Notes: generated from the letters alone by a model not told the origin. A DNA stretch of 64,000 bases from Anatilimnocola floriformis (GCF_024256385.1 NZ_JAMLFW010000001.1:2294001-2358000), one strand, 5' to 3'; positions 28,095 to 38,885 are shown, numbered from the stretch's first letter. Translations and numbers: made by a program.

Positions 28095-29344
28095 GGGGTT
28101 TGCTCCTTGGTTTTGCTTTGTGCTTCGCTGCTCGCAAAGGCGCGATACAGCAACATGTCGTAAGCGATCTTGAGTCCACCGGCGACGAAGAACGGCAGGC
28201 TCATCATCGCGGGGCTGCCGATGAAGATCGTCGCCAAGAGTGGTGAGATCGAGCCTCCAATGGATCGAGCGACTGCCGTGACACCAGCCGCCGCCGAACG
28301 TTCATCAGGTTGTACCACCGCCATCGTGTATGCCTGACGCGTCGGCACGTCCATTTGAGAAATGCTGAACCGCAGCAGCAGCACACTAATAGCCCAGTAG
28401 ACGTTCGGCATCAGGGGAACGAGGATCAACAGCACGTTCGACGGCAAATGAGTGTAGACCATCGTGTTCACCAGCCCTATGCGTCGCGCCAGCCAACCCG
28501 CAGCCAGTGCTGACAGGCCGGCGAACAAGTTGGCAAACAAAAAGATCGTGCCGAGCATCGCAGGATCGAGTTGGTAGCGAACGTGAAACCAGTAGGCGAT
28601 CACGCTCTGAATCACGAAGCCGCCACCGAACGCATCCAGGGAAAACAGCAGCGACAATTTAAACACGGTCCACCGAGATTCATGTAACCCGAGGACCGTC
28701 TTTCGCAACGGGTCAGTTTTGGCGCTCGGTTCGATCGCTGACGATAGCAGCGCGAACCCACCCATCATCGCCGCACCGATCGCGGCGTAGGCCCAAAGGA
28801 TCGGACGATAGACGGCAGCGCCTTGCAGTCCGAAATGGAGTGAGGCTTCGGCGATCAGTCCGCCTGCGAGCGCGCCGAGCGCCATCGAAAACGAGCCGAC
28901 AAGGTTGTACCAGGCAAAGACATCAGTCCGCCGATCATCGGCGACAATGTGCGAGAGGGCCGCCTGCTCGACCGAAAGGAACGGCCCGATCTCATTGCCG
29001 CTGGGACTGATCACGCCAATCGTGGCCGCGATCACCAGCAGAATAAAGTTGCCCGTCGCGAGAAAGATAACACCGGCGAGGGCCATCAACAGTGCACCGA
29101 CCAGCAATGTGCGACGCCGACCAATTCGATCGGCGTTCGTGGTCAACCACAGAGAAATAGCCGTATCGCCGATCAACGTCAGAGTCAGCATCAGTCCAAC
29201 TTCCCACTCCTTCAAGCCGACCTCGACCAGGTACAGCATCAACACGACGGACAGCAACCCGTAGGCAAACATCCGCGAGCAGCGAGTGGCAAAGAGCAGC
29301 CAGCCATCGCCGATTAAGATGCCAGGGGAGTTTACGCTTGCCAT
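28091..29344 (-). CDS. Major facilitator superfamily transporter
   Basis: A 417-residue protein from ATG 29344, with about 12 hydrophobic segments and MFS signature loops (LTTNADRIGRRRTLLVGA after helix 2; a second-half loop at LARRIGLVNT). A longer frame opens from a GTG at 29398 but adds no extra helix. Substrate unknown. It overlaps the cupin gene by 4 bp. The 57 bp upstream lead straight into the gap-derived repeat at 29401, so its promoter is near or inside that junction. Confidence 0.8.
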   Translation of the reverse strand: MASVNSPGILIGDGWLLFATRCSRMFAYGLLSVVLMLYLVEVGLKEWEVGLMLTLTLIGDTAISLWLTTNADRIGRRRTLLVGALLMALAGVIFLATGNFILLVIAATIGVISPSGNEIGPFLSVEQAALSHIVADDRRTDVFAWYNLVGSFSMALGALAGGLIAEASLHFGLQGAAVYRPILWAYAAIGAAMMGGFALLSSAIEPSAKTDPLRKTVLGLHESRWTVFKLSLLFSLDAFGGGFVIQSVIAYWFHVRYQLDPAMLGTIFLFANLFAGLSALAAGWLARRIGLVNTMVYTHLPSNVLLILVPLMPNVYWAISVLLLRFSISQMDVPTRQAYTMAVVQPDERSAAAGVTAVARSIGGSISPLLATIFIGSPAMMSLPFFVAGGLKIAYDMLLYRAFASSEAQSKTKEQTP

Positions 29345-29400
29345 GCCAGAGTTGTAGCAAATTACCGTAGTCACACGAAAAGCGACCGCGGAAACCAACG

Positions 29401-29434
29401 AAAAAAGCCCGGCAACTTTCGTCGCCGGGCTTTC
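29401..29434 (-). terminator. Intrinsic terminator (copy within repeat A)
   Basis: AAGCCCGGC / GCCGGGCTT stem with a 10-nt loop. On the minus strand it is followed by six T. It lies ~210 bp beyond the metalloprotease stop and would end transcripts from 29648-31681. It is identical to the hairpin at 34329-34362 downstream of gap. Confidence 0.85.
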
Positions 29435-29491
29435 TTAAATCTGCAATCTGAAATCTGCAATCAAAGCGCCACGCGGAGCGTGGCGGCTACA

Positions 29492-29523
29492 CTACAGACC
29501 CTTCTTGGTCATCATGCTCAGCA
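29492..29523 (-). pseudogene. Vestige of gap 3' end (last ten codons)
   Basis: On the minus strand this stretch reads LSMMTKKGL-stop, against LSMMIKKGL-stop at the end of the intact gap gene (34422-34453). One base differs over 32. Nothing else of gap is present here. It marks the distal edge of the inserted cassette. Confidence 0.8.
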
Positions 29524-29647
29524 CTGCCACTCACAACATTCGGAAACTCATGATGCATTCTCCACAAGGTGCTTTCGAAAACCACGGTTGCGGGGGATGT
29601 TAGTCTTGCGAAAGGAGTGGCGTCAAGTAAATGCCCTGGGAAGTCGT

Positions 29648-31681
29648 TTAACCGAGACTCTCGAACTTGGCTTGCAACGCCGAAAGTTCAAGAGGAGCAA
29701 TGCGCTTGTGGTGATTGTTGCTGGAGTGCATCTGTTCCACGGCCTGCAGGAGTTCTGCGCTACGATCAGGATCAAATCTTGCATAGGCAAGCGCCAGATT
29801 CGAGTAGAGAAGATTAGGCAAGGTTTGAGAAGCTGCGCGTTTTTTATGCTGCTTGCCAATGCCCAAAAGATCCTCTTCGAGAAAGGCCTGCTCATCTTTG
29901 CTGATGCCAGCACGGCGAACCTTGACCCGCGGCTCGCCGTTACGGTTGTCAATGATGCGTGCTGGCTTGAGCGAAACATAGTAACTGCAGCGCATCGCTT
30001 CTCGGTACAAGGGATGGGCCTTGCCTCGATAGATTTTACATTTTTCCAGTCGCTGCAAGTGTCCCAGCACTCGGTCGGTTCGTTGCGGAATTCCCCAAAC
30101 GGCTAAATAAGCGCCAGTTTCGTCATTCCAACCTTCCATCACGCCGCGTTCAATTTGGCGGTCTGGAAATCGAACACCGATCGTGAGCGGTTCGGAGGCG
30201 AGGAACGCGCCTTGCCACGAGAGCAGCGCCTGAATCCGGTATTTTCCCGGTTCGGTGAAGACAAATCCATTCGCGCCATAAGTCAGGTTGATGTTTTCGT
30301 AGATTGCAGGCCGCGAGGCGTTCAATTCACAACTGCGACTTTCCACGTCACGCCTTACGGCAGGTTGAAATCGCACCACGTGGCCGTTGGGCTTTTCGAT
30401 CAAGTACGTTGTCGTTCCTAGCGAGGGATTCAAAGCATCGGGTACTGGTTGGCTCTGCGGAGCGGATTTGAATTGCGGGCCTCTGAGTGACAATTTTGCT
30501 TCGATGTTGATTGGCTCGCCGAATTCAAAGAGCAACCGCTCGGGTCGCGTGCGCAGCTTCAATTCCAAACCAGTGACCTTAACCGGCTTGAGGTGATTGG
30601 CAATATCCTGTGAGCGCCCCGGTGGATCCGTGAAGCGATACCAGCCCATGACGACAGATTCCAGTCGGTTGTGATACAGATGATCGAGTTCTCGATCGGA
30701 AAAGCACAACGGAGCGCCTTCATAAGCCGGCCAATAGGCCTGATCTTTGCCTGGATAACGACTGGGGTAATTCATGCAAGAGCGAGAGGAGCAGTCGCTC
30801 GAGTCATCGGCTGCAAAAGGATGGACGAGATTAAAGACGTGCCCTAACTCATGTGTCGCCGTCCGGATAAAGTCGCGGCGAAAGTTGTCCAGGCCGCTGG
30901 ATCGTTCGCGGGCCCGCCAAAAGACGGCTGCCCCGCGGCGCTGAACGCGATCGCGAACATCAAACATAATCCCAGTCGTGTAAGGTCCTGCAGTGGCACG
31001 TTCACCCCGAAACCAAGGTGTAGCCAACAGGTACGCTCGCCAGGCGGGTTGCTGCGCTATTTCCGCGTATCGCGAAAAGTTGTCTTCCATCGCGCCCAAT
31101 AATTCTCCCTCGTCCCATTCGCTCTCCTCGCCACCAGCGACGGCGCCGATTGAGTCCTGACTCGAAGCGTGTTGCAGCGTGACCCCGGCCTTACGATAGT
31201 TTTCGGCCACGTCTTGCATGATTCCCCAAATCAAGGTTGCAGTTCCTGGGCTGGCTACTGCGTCAATCTCATAGGTGAGGGCGCGGAGTGCAGTCATCCA
31301 AAAATTCAGGTCGCCTTCGTAAGCCTGAGGCGACAAGGTATTCGTTGTCGTTAACTGAATCCGTAATTTGCTTTTCGGCGAATCTCCAGCTTGATGAACC
31401 TTAATGCTGATGCTTTGTTCGGGATTGGTTAGCAGCACTCCAGTTCCCACAAAGCCCTTGCCATCGGAGGCGGATTGTAAGGCACCCAGCGAGTAAAAGG
31501 AGCCATGAAAGGCTTCCACGTCCGGAAGCATAGGGTTGAAGTTGGCGAGGGAGATTCCTCGGAATATATCGCCGCTGATTCGCTCCGGCCGATTCGTATT
31601 GCCATTGCCAAATTCACAGCGCAACAGGAGCAAATCGGTACCAACCTTGCCGATGTAAGTCCCACGAGCTATCTGTAACAC
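29648..31681 (-). CDS. Metzincin-like zinc metalloprotease of unknown family
   Basis: A 677-residue protein. Residues 277-287 read HELGHVFNLVH, an HExxHxxxxxH zinc site with a third His. CMNY at 302-305 could be the Met-turn, so a metzincin fold is likely. The usual Gly of HExxHxxGxxH is Asn here. No N-terminal signal peptide or membrane helix is seen (it starts MLQIARGTYIGK), and I recognise no flanking domain. A beta-rich region follows (~370-500), then a charged helical C-terminus. Base composition is visibly more AT-rich than its surroundings. It lies in the cassette bounded by the gap repeats and is divergent from two paralogous lipoproteins. Confidence 0.65.
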   Translation of the reverse strand: MLQIARGTYIGKVGTDLLLLRCEFGNGNTNRPERISGDIFRGISLANFNPMLPDVEAFHGSFYSLGALQSASDGKGFVGTGVLLTNPEQSISIKVHQAGDSPKSKLRIQLTTTNTLSPQAYEGDLNFWMTALRALTYEIDAVASPGTATLIWGIMQDVAENYRKAGVTLQHASSQDSIGAVAGGEESEWDEGELLGAMEDNFSRYAEIAQQPAWRAYLLATPWFRGERATAGPYTTGIMFDVRDRVQRRGAAVFWRARERSSGLDNFRRDFIRTATHELGHVFNLVHPFAADDSSDCSSRSCMNYPSRYPGKDQAYWPAYEGAPLCFSDRELDHLYHNRLESVVMGWYRFTDPPGRSQDIANHLKPVKVTGLELKLRTRPERLLFEFGEPINIEAKLSLRGPQFKSAPQSQPVPDALNPSLGTTTYLIEKPNGHVVRFQPAVRRDVESRSCELNASRPAIYENINLTYGANGFVFTEPGKYRIQALLSWQGAFLASEPLTIGVRFPDRQIERGVMEGWNDETGAYLAVWGIPQRTDRVLGHLQRLEKCKIYRGKAHPLYREAMRCSYYVSLKPARIIDNRNGEPRVKVRRAGISKDEQAFLEEDLLGIGKQHKKRAASQTLPNLLYSNLALAYARFDPDRSAELLQAVEQMHSSNNHHKRIAPLELSALQAKFESLG

Positions 31682-31849
31682 GCTTCAGCTCCCAATTCAT
31701 CGCCAGCATTATCCGAAATTGCAATTGTTAAAGTGTAACGCACAAATCACTCGTTTTAAGGGGATTCATTGCACCTCAAAAGCTGCGTAGCCGATACAAA
31801 CAACCAATTCAAAATATGCTAATTCGACCAATGTGCCAGGGATTGTCAC

Positions 31850-33163
31850 ATGCGTTGGCTACTAATCGTGTGCTTGCTCTTGGGAGGTGGCTGTGCGGGC
31901 TTAACGGCTCGCAAAGTACCCTTGCAACATCGCCTCGCTGGTGTGGATAAGCAAAAGGGGTTTCGCTACTACCTCTCGCGCCCCTACATCGTGGTCAGCA
32001 AACGAATTCTGGTGCACCAGGATGTTTTGCCAGGAGTCCTACTGCAGAGAGACAAGTCGAAGGACCCCATGCCAATGGCTGGGCAAGTCCCTGCGGATGA
32101 CGTCACTGCCGATTTTGCGGTGCGACTAATTTTGGCGGATGGCAGTCAACGAACCGTTGACTTGGCAGGTCACGACAATCCGGCTGCGAAGGACTGGGAG
32201 CCGGCTAACCTATCTGCTGCAATGGGGATGGCCTCGATCTATGGAGCAGAAATTCCTGTCAGCTTTGCGGCGCAAGGTGATTTGGAATACTTGGAGTTTT
32301 ACCGCCTGCAGGATTTCCGCGCCGACCGTCAGGCTCTAACCGTTGCGGAGACACTGCAGAAGGAAATCCTGAAGACTGACGGCAAGATTGAAGAGGATCC
32401 AGCAATTCCCTCTTTCCAAGTTGCTCATTTGCCTGACTTCGAAGAGCAAATGGCGGTGAAACATCACGCATTCCTATCGACAAATAAATTCTCCATGCTG
32501 TTCCGCGACGGCTGGCAGCTCGACTCGCTCAAAAGTAACTCCGACACTACCGAAGTCCCAATTGCGATTCTCAAGACTTTGCAAAAAGCAATCGGTGCAG
32601 CCAGTTCTTTTGAACAAGAACGCTTGAAACGAGTTGCGGAGATTCAGGGAAAAGGAGGCGAAAACAAAGATGGCGGATCCAACGGAGCGGCCGCATTGGT
32701 TCCGCAGAGGATGGCAGGAGTGGTGCGATACTACATCGAGCCCGGCATGTATCGAGTCAATAAGGAGTCGGAGCGGACACCAGGATTGGACGAAGAAAGC
32801 CCCTGCGGTCTGCTGACGTCTTTCGGCCTGCCGATCGCCACCGACACCGAGATTTGGCAAGTCGCGAGTGGTAGTCAATTGGACAAGCTAGCAGCCGACA
32901 AGCGTCAGCTCGAACAGGATGTGAAAGATTGCAAGGACGCGAGGCAGAAACTCGAAGATGAACTTAAGAAGAAGAATAAGGGTGGCAACCAAAACCAAGG
33001 TGGCAACCAAAGTCCAGCACCTGCGGAACGGACGACTCCTCCGCTGCCTACGGATGGAATGGGTGCCCAAGTCTTACCGCGGCGTCTACCAACCCAACCC
33101 AGTCACGGGCAGTTGCAGCACCTGCAATTGCGGCCACCGGACGTGCTTCGGGTTGGCGATTGA
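31850..33163 (+). CDS. Lipoprotein of unknown family, first of two paralogues
   Basis: A 437-residue protein with a lipoprotein-type signal (MRWLLIVCLLLGGGCAG, Cys 15). It shares with the next gene the blocks GFRYYLSRPYIVVSKRI (~37), VAHLPDFEEQMAVKHHAFL (~190), LFRDGWQLDSL (~215) and YIEPGMYRVNK (~300). The C-terminal part has a predicted coiled coil (AADKRQLEQDVKDCKDARQ) and a Gln/Asn repeat (GGNQNQGGNQ). Family and function are unknown. It is AT-richer than the flanking DNA and sits 168 bp from the divergent metalloprotease. Confidence 0.6.
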   Translation: MRWLLIVCLLLGGGCAGLTARKVPLQHRLAGVDKQKGFRYYLSRPYIVVSKRILVHQDVLPGVLLQRDKSKDPMPMAGQVPADDVTADFAVRLILADGSQRTVDLAGHDNPAAKDWEPANLSAAMGMASIYGAEIPVSFAAQGDLEYLEFYRLQDFRADRQALTVAETLQKEILKTDGKIEEDPAIPSFQVAHLPDFEEQMAVKHHAFLSTNKFSMLFRDGWQLDSLKSNSDTTEVPIAILKTLQKAIGAASSFEQERLKRVAEIQGKGGENKDGGSNGAAALVPQRMAGVVRYYIEPGMYRVNKESERTPGLDEESPCGLLTSFGLPIATDTEIWQVASGSQLDKLAADKRQLEQDVKDCKDARQKLEDELKKKNKGGNQNQGGNQSPAPAERTTPPLPTDGMGAQVLPRRLPTQPSHGQLQHLQLRPPDVLRVGD

Positions 33164-33218
33164 ACTGTTGCGAGTCTTGTCCCTTTCCTTTGTCACATTA
33201 TGTCTGACAGGTGCGAAC

Positions 33219-34310
33219 ATGTTTCGTTGCGTATTCGCCGGTTTGCTTACGCTCGTCTTGTGCGGTTGCGCAAGTATGCAAGTCAATAAGATCACACAAT
33301 GTGATCGCGTGACTGGCGCCGACGAACACATCAAGGGTTTTCGCTATTACTTGGCGAGACCCTATGTCGTCGTCAAAAAGCGAATAAAGGTTTCACAGCA
33401 AGTTTCGCTGTTGGCCATTAACACGAAGGACACCTCCTGGGCGAAGGCATTCGTAGAGTCCTACGGTCGAAATCCTGCCGAGGCCTTGGCCTTGGTGCCC
33501 GCACAGTATGTGCGCCGATGTGAAACGAACAACGACGCGTTTGAGGCAGTTTCCGCTTCTGAATGGGAAGCGATGAAGAACCGGCTGCGGCCTGCCAAAA
33601 GTGATGTCCTGCCGGTATCGCATACCGAAAGCCTTGGAGCCATGAACCTGGCCAGCACTCTGCAAGCTGCTGCACCGGCCGCGGCAGTAGCGGCTCCGGT
33701 GCAGGGGCAAGTTGCAGCAAGCGCTGCGAAGCAGACCAGTGAGACTCGTCCCTCCGCCCCGCTTGCTGACGCCGAATGTCAAACGCCAGCTGGTCCGTCG
33801 GTGGCGTTGTCAGGCGACATTGAGGTGATCTTCCTGCCCGACATGGATGAACAATACGCAGTTCACAATCGTAATTTTCTCGCGAAGAGCAGTTACAACT
33901 TGCAATTTAAGGAAGGCTGGCAGTTGGCCGCGGTCAATGGTGAGTTTGATTCGACAGAGGTCGCGATTGAAGTGCTCAATACGATCGACTCCGCAATCGA
34001 AGCCGCCAAAAGTGTGGCGACCGCCCGCTTGCCGTTGCGTTATCCAACTCCACCAGCTCCGGGCGGCAACGCCGATAAGACAATTCCTCTAGCCGACTCA
34101 AAAGCAGGTCGCGAGATCGTGTTCCTCGAAGCACTCGCCGTCACCTACTTGCGTCCCGGCATCTACCGTGTGAACAAACCCTGGGAGATGGAAAATGGCA
34201 AGCCGGACTCGCCGGGGTTGCTGGCTCAAATGGGCTTGCCCACGGTAACTGATTATCGGGTGAAGCCGGCCGATTCACTACCAACGCAGCCGGAACTGGC
34301 AACCGAATAG
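33219..34310 (+). CDS. Lipoprotein of unknown family, second of two paralogues
   Basis: ATG 33219 gives 363 residues with a lipoprotein signal (MFRCVFAGLLTLVLCGCAS). The frame is open far upstream but overlaps the first paralogue, so that extension is rejected. Shared blocks are GFRYYLARPYVVVKKRI, IFLPDMDEQYAVHNRNFL, QFKEGWQLAAV and YLRPGIYRVNK. An Ala/Pro-rich insert near 150-190 is not in paralogue one. The gene is 55 bp downstream of its paralogue and so probably cotranscribed. It ends 18 bp before repeat B. Confidence 0.6.
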   Translation: MFRCVFAGLLTLVLCGCASMQVNKITQCDRVTGADEHIKGFRYYLARPYVVVKKRIKVSQQVSLLAINTKDTSWAKAFVESYGRNPAEALALVPAQYVRRCETNNDAFEAVSASEWEAMKNRLRPAKSDVLPVSHTESLGAMNLASTLQAAAPAAAVAAPVQGQVAASAAKQTSETRPSAPLADAECQTPAGPSVALSGDIEVIFLPDMDEQYAVHNRNFLAKSSYNLQFKEGWQLAAVNGEFDSTEVAIEVLNTIDSAIEAAKSVATARLPLRYPTPPAPGGNADKTIPLADSKAGREIVFLEALAVTYLRPGIYRVNKPWEMENGKPDSPGLLAQMGLPTVTDYRVKPADSLPTQPELATE

Positions 34311-34328
34311 CCGTCGGCTGATCTGAAC

Positions 34329-35915
<1,587 letters not shown>

Positions 35916-36716
35916 ATGAGTCGCGCACTGCACCGATCTGCGTTATCTATGTCGCACTCAACGTCGCCGGATTTGCGCGTGGTTTCGCCGCCAGCCGAGA
36001 CAGCCGAAGGAAAGTTGGTTTACACGCCCGAGTTGCAAGCCGAGCTCGCCGCGGCCAGTCAGCAACTCGAAACGGCGACGCCGCAGGATATTCTGCGCTG
36101 GGCCGTCGAGCACTATGCGCCACGGTTTACCATGGCCACGGCTTTCGGCCCCGAAGGGATGATCCTCATCCACATGTTGGCCGAAATCGCGCCGGAAACG
36201 CCGATCTTCAACCTCGACACTGGCTATCAGTTCAAAGAAACGCTCGAGCTGCGGGAAGAAGTCAAACGCCGCTACGGCATTGCGGTCGAAATGAAAAAGC
36301 CGGCGCTCACGGTCGAGCAGTTCGAACAGGCCAATGGTGGGCCCGTTTATCGGACCGATCCCGATCGCTGCTGCTTCGAGCGGAAGATCAAAGTTCTGCA
36401 AGAAGCTTCGGTGGGCATGCATGCCTGGTCGAGCGCGATTCGCCGCGATCAAAGCCCCGATCGCGCCACGGCGCCGATCGTTGGCTGGGACAAAAAGTTT
36501 GGCCTCGTGAAGATTAGCCCGCTGGCCAATTGGAATAAGAAGCTCGTCTGGAGTTTCATTTCGAAAAACAACGTGCCGTATAACCCGCTGCACGACGACG
36601 GCTATACGAGCATCGGCTGCTGGCCCTGCACGCGAGCGGTGTCGATCGGCGAAGACGAACGGGCGGGCCGCTGGAGCGGTTCGGCCAAGACCGAGTGCGG
36701 GCTGCATACTCAGTGA
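35916..36716 (+). CDS. cysH: Phosphoadenylyl/adenylyl-sulfate reductase
   Basis: A 266-residue CysH. The PP-loop-like TMATAFGPEGMIL is near 72, LDTGYQFKETLEL near 100 and the catalytic tail KTECGLH at 259-264 (C261). CC at 152-153 and CWPC at 235-238 are the four-Cys set of the 4Fe-4S-bearing type that usually reduces adenylyl sulfate. It supplies sulfite for cysteine synthesis. ATG 35916, or a second ATG at 35949, could start it. It overlaps the Rrf2 gene by 4 bp. Confidence 0.92.
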   Translation: MSRALHRSALSMSHSTSPDLRVVSPPAETAEGKLVYTPELQAELAAASQQLETATPQDILRWAVEHYAPRFTMATAFGPEGMILIHMLAEIAPETPIFNLDTGYQFKETLELREEVKRRYGIAVEMKKPALTVEQFEQANGGPVYRTDPDRCCFERKIKVLQEASVGMHAWSSAIRRDQSPDRATAPIVGWDKKFGLVKISPLANWNKKLVWSFISKNNVPYNPLHDDGYTSIGCWPCTRAVSIGEDERAGRWSGSAKTECGLHTQ

Positions 36717-37141
36717 TTGTCTCCGCCAAAACCGAATACGCGTGCATTGCCATCCTCGAATTGGCGACCCGGCACGACAGCGGAGAGCCCGTGCGCATTC
36801 GCGAAATCGCCGATGCCCATGGCATTCCCTCGCGTTTCCTGGTCCAGATTCTGCTGCAGCTGAAAAGCGCCGGCCTGGTGAACAGCACCCGCGGCGCTGC
36901 CGGCGGGTATCAACTGGCCCGCGATCCCAGCGAGATCACGCTGGGCGAAGTCATGTCGGTCGTCGATAGTCAATCAGCCGCCATCCGCTCCTACGCCGAG
37001 CATCCGACGCGCACCGCTCAGATCCTCCTCAAAAGCTGGCAAGACGTCGCCCGCCAGGAGCGCGACATGCTCAGCAAAATCTCCTTCGCCGATCTCGTCG
37101 GCGCGCTCAAGGAGCAGGGCGAAGAGATGTATTACATTTGA
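36713..37141 (+). CDS. Rrf2-family transcriptional regulator
   Basis: GTG 36713 (GTGA overlap with the cysH stop) gives 142 residues starting M-IVSAKTEYACIAILELA, as Rrf2 proteins do. A winged-helix domain follows, with REIADAHGIPSRFLVQILLQLKSAGLV and TRGAAGGYQLAR, each quoted in part. The cluster of three Cys that binds Fe-S in IscR and NsrR is missing. This resembles the CymR-type members that control sulfur genes through protein partners. Fusion to cysH by overlap supports a sulfur-related role. The palindrome upstream of cysH is a candidate target. Confidence 0.85.
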   Translation: MIVSAKTEYACIAILELATRHDSGEPVRIREIADAHGIPSRFLVQILLQLKSAGLVNSTRGAAGGYQLARDPSEITLGEVMSVVDSQSAAIRSYAEHPTRTAQILLKSWQDVARQERDMLSKISFADLVGALKEQGEEMYYI

Positions 37142-37156
37142 GTAGCCGTTGCGGTT

Positions 37157-37247
37157 CGGGAGGGCGAGGCTCCCGCCGAGCCGCAGACCTGCCGCGCACA
37201 TCACCTTCCTTTGCCTAACTCGGCTCCGCAGGAGCGTCGCCCTCCCG
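37157..37247. repeat. Long imperfect palindrome ending at the trpC start codon
   Basis: 11-bp perfect arms CGGGAGGGCGA (37157-37167) and TCGCCCTCCCG (37237-37247), with further partial pairing inward (GGCTCCCGCCGAG / CTCGGCTCCGCAGGAG). The right arm ends at the base before the trpC ATG, so the folded RNA would enclose the likely ribosome-binding region (GCAGGAGCG). It is probably a mobile palindromic repeat of this genome that landed between genes. Confidence 0.7.
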
Positions 37248-38036
37248 ATGACCAATGTTCTCGAAAAAATCGTCACTCACAAGCGCGACGAAATCGCCGC
37301 GCTCAAGTCAGCGCGCGCTGAATCCGAACTCCGAGCGCAACTAAAAGACGCCCCGCCAACGCGAGACTTCTTCGCCGCCCTCGCCGCCGATGGCCCCATC
37401 AAGTTGATTGCGGAAGTCAAAAAAGCGAGCCCCAGCAAGGGCGTAATTCGGGCTGACTTTCACCCGGTCGAAATTGCCAAGGCCTATGAGTCTGCCGGCG
37501 CGACTTGCTTGAGCGTTCTCACGGACGTGCACTTTTTTCAGGGCAGTCTCGACTATCTCACACAGATCCGGGCTGCGGTCAATCTGCCGCTGCTGCGGAA
37601 GGATTTCATCCTCGACACCTATCAACTTCTCGAAGCTCGCCTCGCCGGCGCCGATGCGGTGCTGCTGATTGCCGAGTGCCTCGACGATTGCAATCTGCGC
37701 AAGCTGCACAACGAAGCCGTCGAGCTCGGCCTCACACCACTCGTCGAGTTCTACGACGAAGAAAACCTCGACCGCGTGCTCGCCGCCGGCGCGCAGTTGA
37801 TCGGCGTGAATAACCGCGATCTGCGGACGTTCGAGATCGATTTGAATCGAACCATCACGATGCGTTCGCGCGTGCCGCTCGATTGCGTATTCGTGGGCGA
37901 GAGTGGGATTTTCACCCGGACCGATGCGATCCGTTTGCAGGAAGCCGCCGTCGATGCCATGCTGGTGGGTGAGAGCCTGATGCGCGAAAAGGACATCGCC
38001 GCCGCGACGAGACAACTCCTGGGATTAGGGAACTGA
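37248..38036 (+). CDS. trpC: Indole-3-glycerol-phosphate synthase
   Basis: A 262-residue TIM-barrel enzyme. Signature stretches are LIAEVKKASPSKGVIRADFHP (in part), LSVLTDVHFFQGS, LPLLRKDFILDTYQ, LLIAECLDD, IGVNNRDLRTFEIDL and VGESLMRE. It closes the indole ring of tryptophan by decarboxylation of CdRP. Catalytic Lys of EVKKASPSKG and LLRKDF are present. Other trp genes are not in the window. ATG 37248 follows directly on the palindrome; the coiled-coil gene begins 3 bp after its stop. Confidence 0.94.
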   Translation: MTNVLEKIVTHKRDEIAALKSARAESELRAQLKDAPPTRDFFAALAADGPIKLIAEVKKASPSKGVIRADFHPVEIAKAYESAGATCLSVLTDVHFFQGSLDYLTQIRAAVNLPLLRKDFILDTYQLLEARLAGADAVLLIAECLDDCNLRKLHNEAVELGLTPLVEFYDEENLDRVLAAGAQLIGVNNRDLRTFEIDLNRTITMRSRVPLDCVFVGESGIFTRTDAIRLQEAAVDAMLVGESLMREKDIAAATRQLLGLGN

Positions 38037-38039
38037 TCA

Positions 38040-38885
38040 ATGGCATCGACGATGGAGAACATTTCGACGATCAACAGCTTTCTGCGCACTATCCTGGCGA
38101 CGGTCGTGCTCAGCGCTGCGAGCGTCGCTGGTTGGTTCGGCTACTCGACTTACTACAAGAACGAAATCTCCGCCAAAAAAAGTGCGGAAGAGCTCGCCGC
38201 GGCCAACAAGGAACTCGAAATCTCGAAGAAGGACCTCGAAGCCAAGACCGTCGAGATCGCGCAGAAGACGGTCTTGCTCCAAGAGCAGCAGGCGCAGATT
38301 TCAAAACTAAGCAAAGACCTTGAACGGCTCGAGACGTCGCTGGCTCTGATGAAAGTCGATCATCGCCTGGCGCGATTGGCGGTCACCGACCAAGGGCTCG
38401 ATCCGCAAGGCCAGCCGTTCTCGCTCGTCGAATTTGTCGAGCTCAACGACGAAGGCGCCCCAATCGATACTCCGCGCGAGTTTCGCGTCCGCGGCGATCT
38501 CGTCTACATCGACAACTTCCTCGTCAAGTTCGAAGACAAGTACGTGGAACAAGCCGACCTCGAGCGCGGCACTTCGCTGATCCTGTTCCACCGCATCTTC
38601 GGCGACAAGCAGCAACCCGCCGAAGGCTTTCCGCTCGACGAAAAAGATCAACGGCCGAAGGCGTACGCTCGCGCCGGCAAGATGTCGGACCTCGAGAAAA
38701 AGATCTGGGGCGACTTCTGGAATATCGCCAACAACGACCAACTGGCCCACGAAATGGGCATTCGTGCGGCCCACGGCGGCGCGGTCTCGATGAAAGTGCA
38801 AAAGGGCAAGAGCTATCGCGTGATCATGCGTTCGACCGGCGATCTTTCGATCGTGCCGGAAGATAAGTCGCCGATGGAACGGTAA
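38040..38885 (+). CDS. Membrane-anchored coiled-coil protein of unknown function
   Basis: A 281-residue protein with an N-terminal membrane segment (~14-34, ATVVLSAASVAGWFGY), a strong coiled coil (~45-105, ELAAANKELEISKKDLEAKT in part) and a soluble C-terminal domain of ~170 residues with no recognised motif. It begins 3 bp after the trpC stop, so it is cotranscribed, but no link to tryptophan synthesis is apparent. Confidence 0.6.
   Translation: MASTMENISTINSFLRTILATVVLSAASVAGWFGYSTYYKNEISAKKSAEELAAANKELEISKKDLEAKTVEIAQKTVLLQEQQAQISKLSKDLERLETSLALMKVDHRLARLAVTDQGLDPQGQPFSLVEFVELNDEGAPIDTPREFRVRGDLVYIDNFLVKFEDKYVEQADLERGTSLILFHRIFGDKQQPAEGFPLDEKDQRPKAYARAGKMSDLEKKIWGDFWNIANNDQLAHEMGIRAAHGGAVSMKVQKGKSYRVIMRSTGDLSIVPEDKSPMER

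Larger units (their letters stand above)
29401..29523. repeat. Displaced copy of the gap 3' end and terminator (repeat A)
   Basis: Bases 29401-29523 repeat, in the same orientation, the segment 34329-34453 that contains the last codons, stop and downstream hairpins of gap. The 34-bp terminator hairpin is identical. A short middle stretch (29435-29449) differs in sequence and length. From the CGCCACGC hairpin through GCTCAGCA there is one mismatch, at the Ile/Thr codon. Homology stops abruptly at 29523. Together with repeat B it brackets a 4.8-kb cassette. Confidence 0.85.

Noticed and set aside
32958-33218. N-terminal extension of the second lipoprotein
   Set aside because: It overlaps the first lipoprotein in another frame and would hide the lipoprotein signal that starts at 33219.
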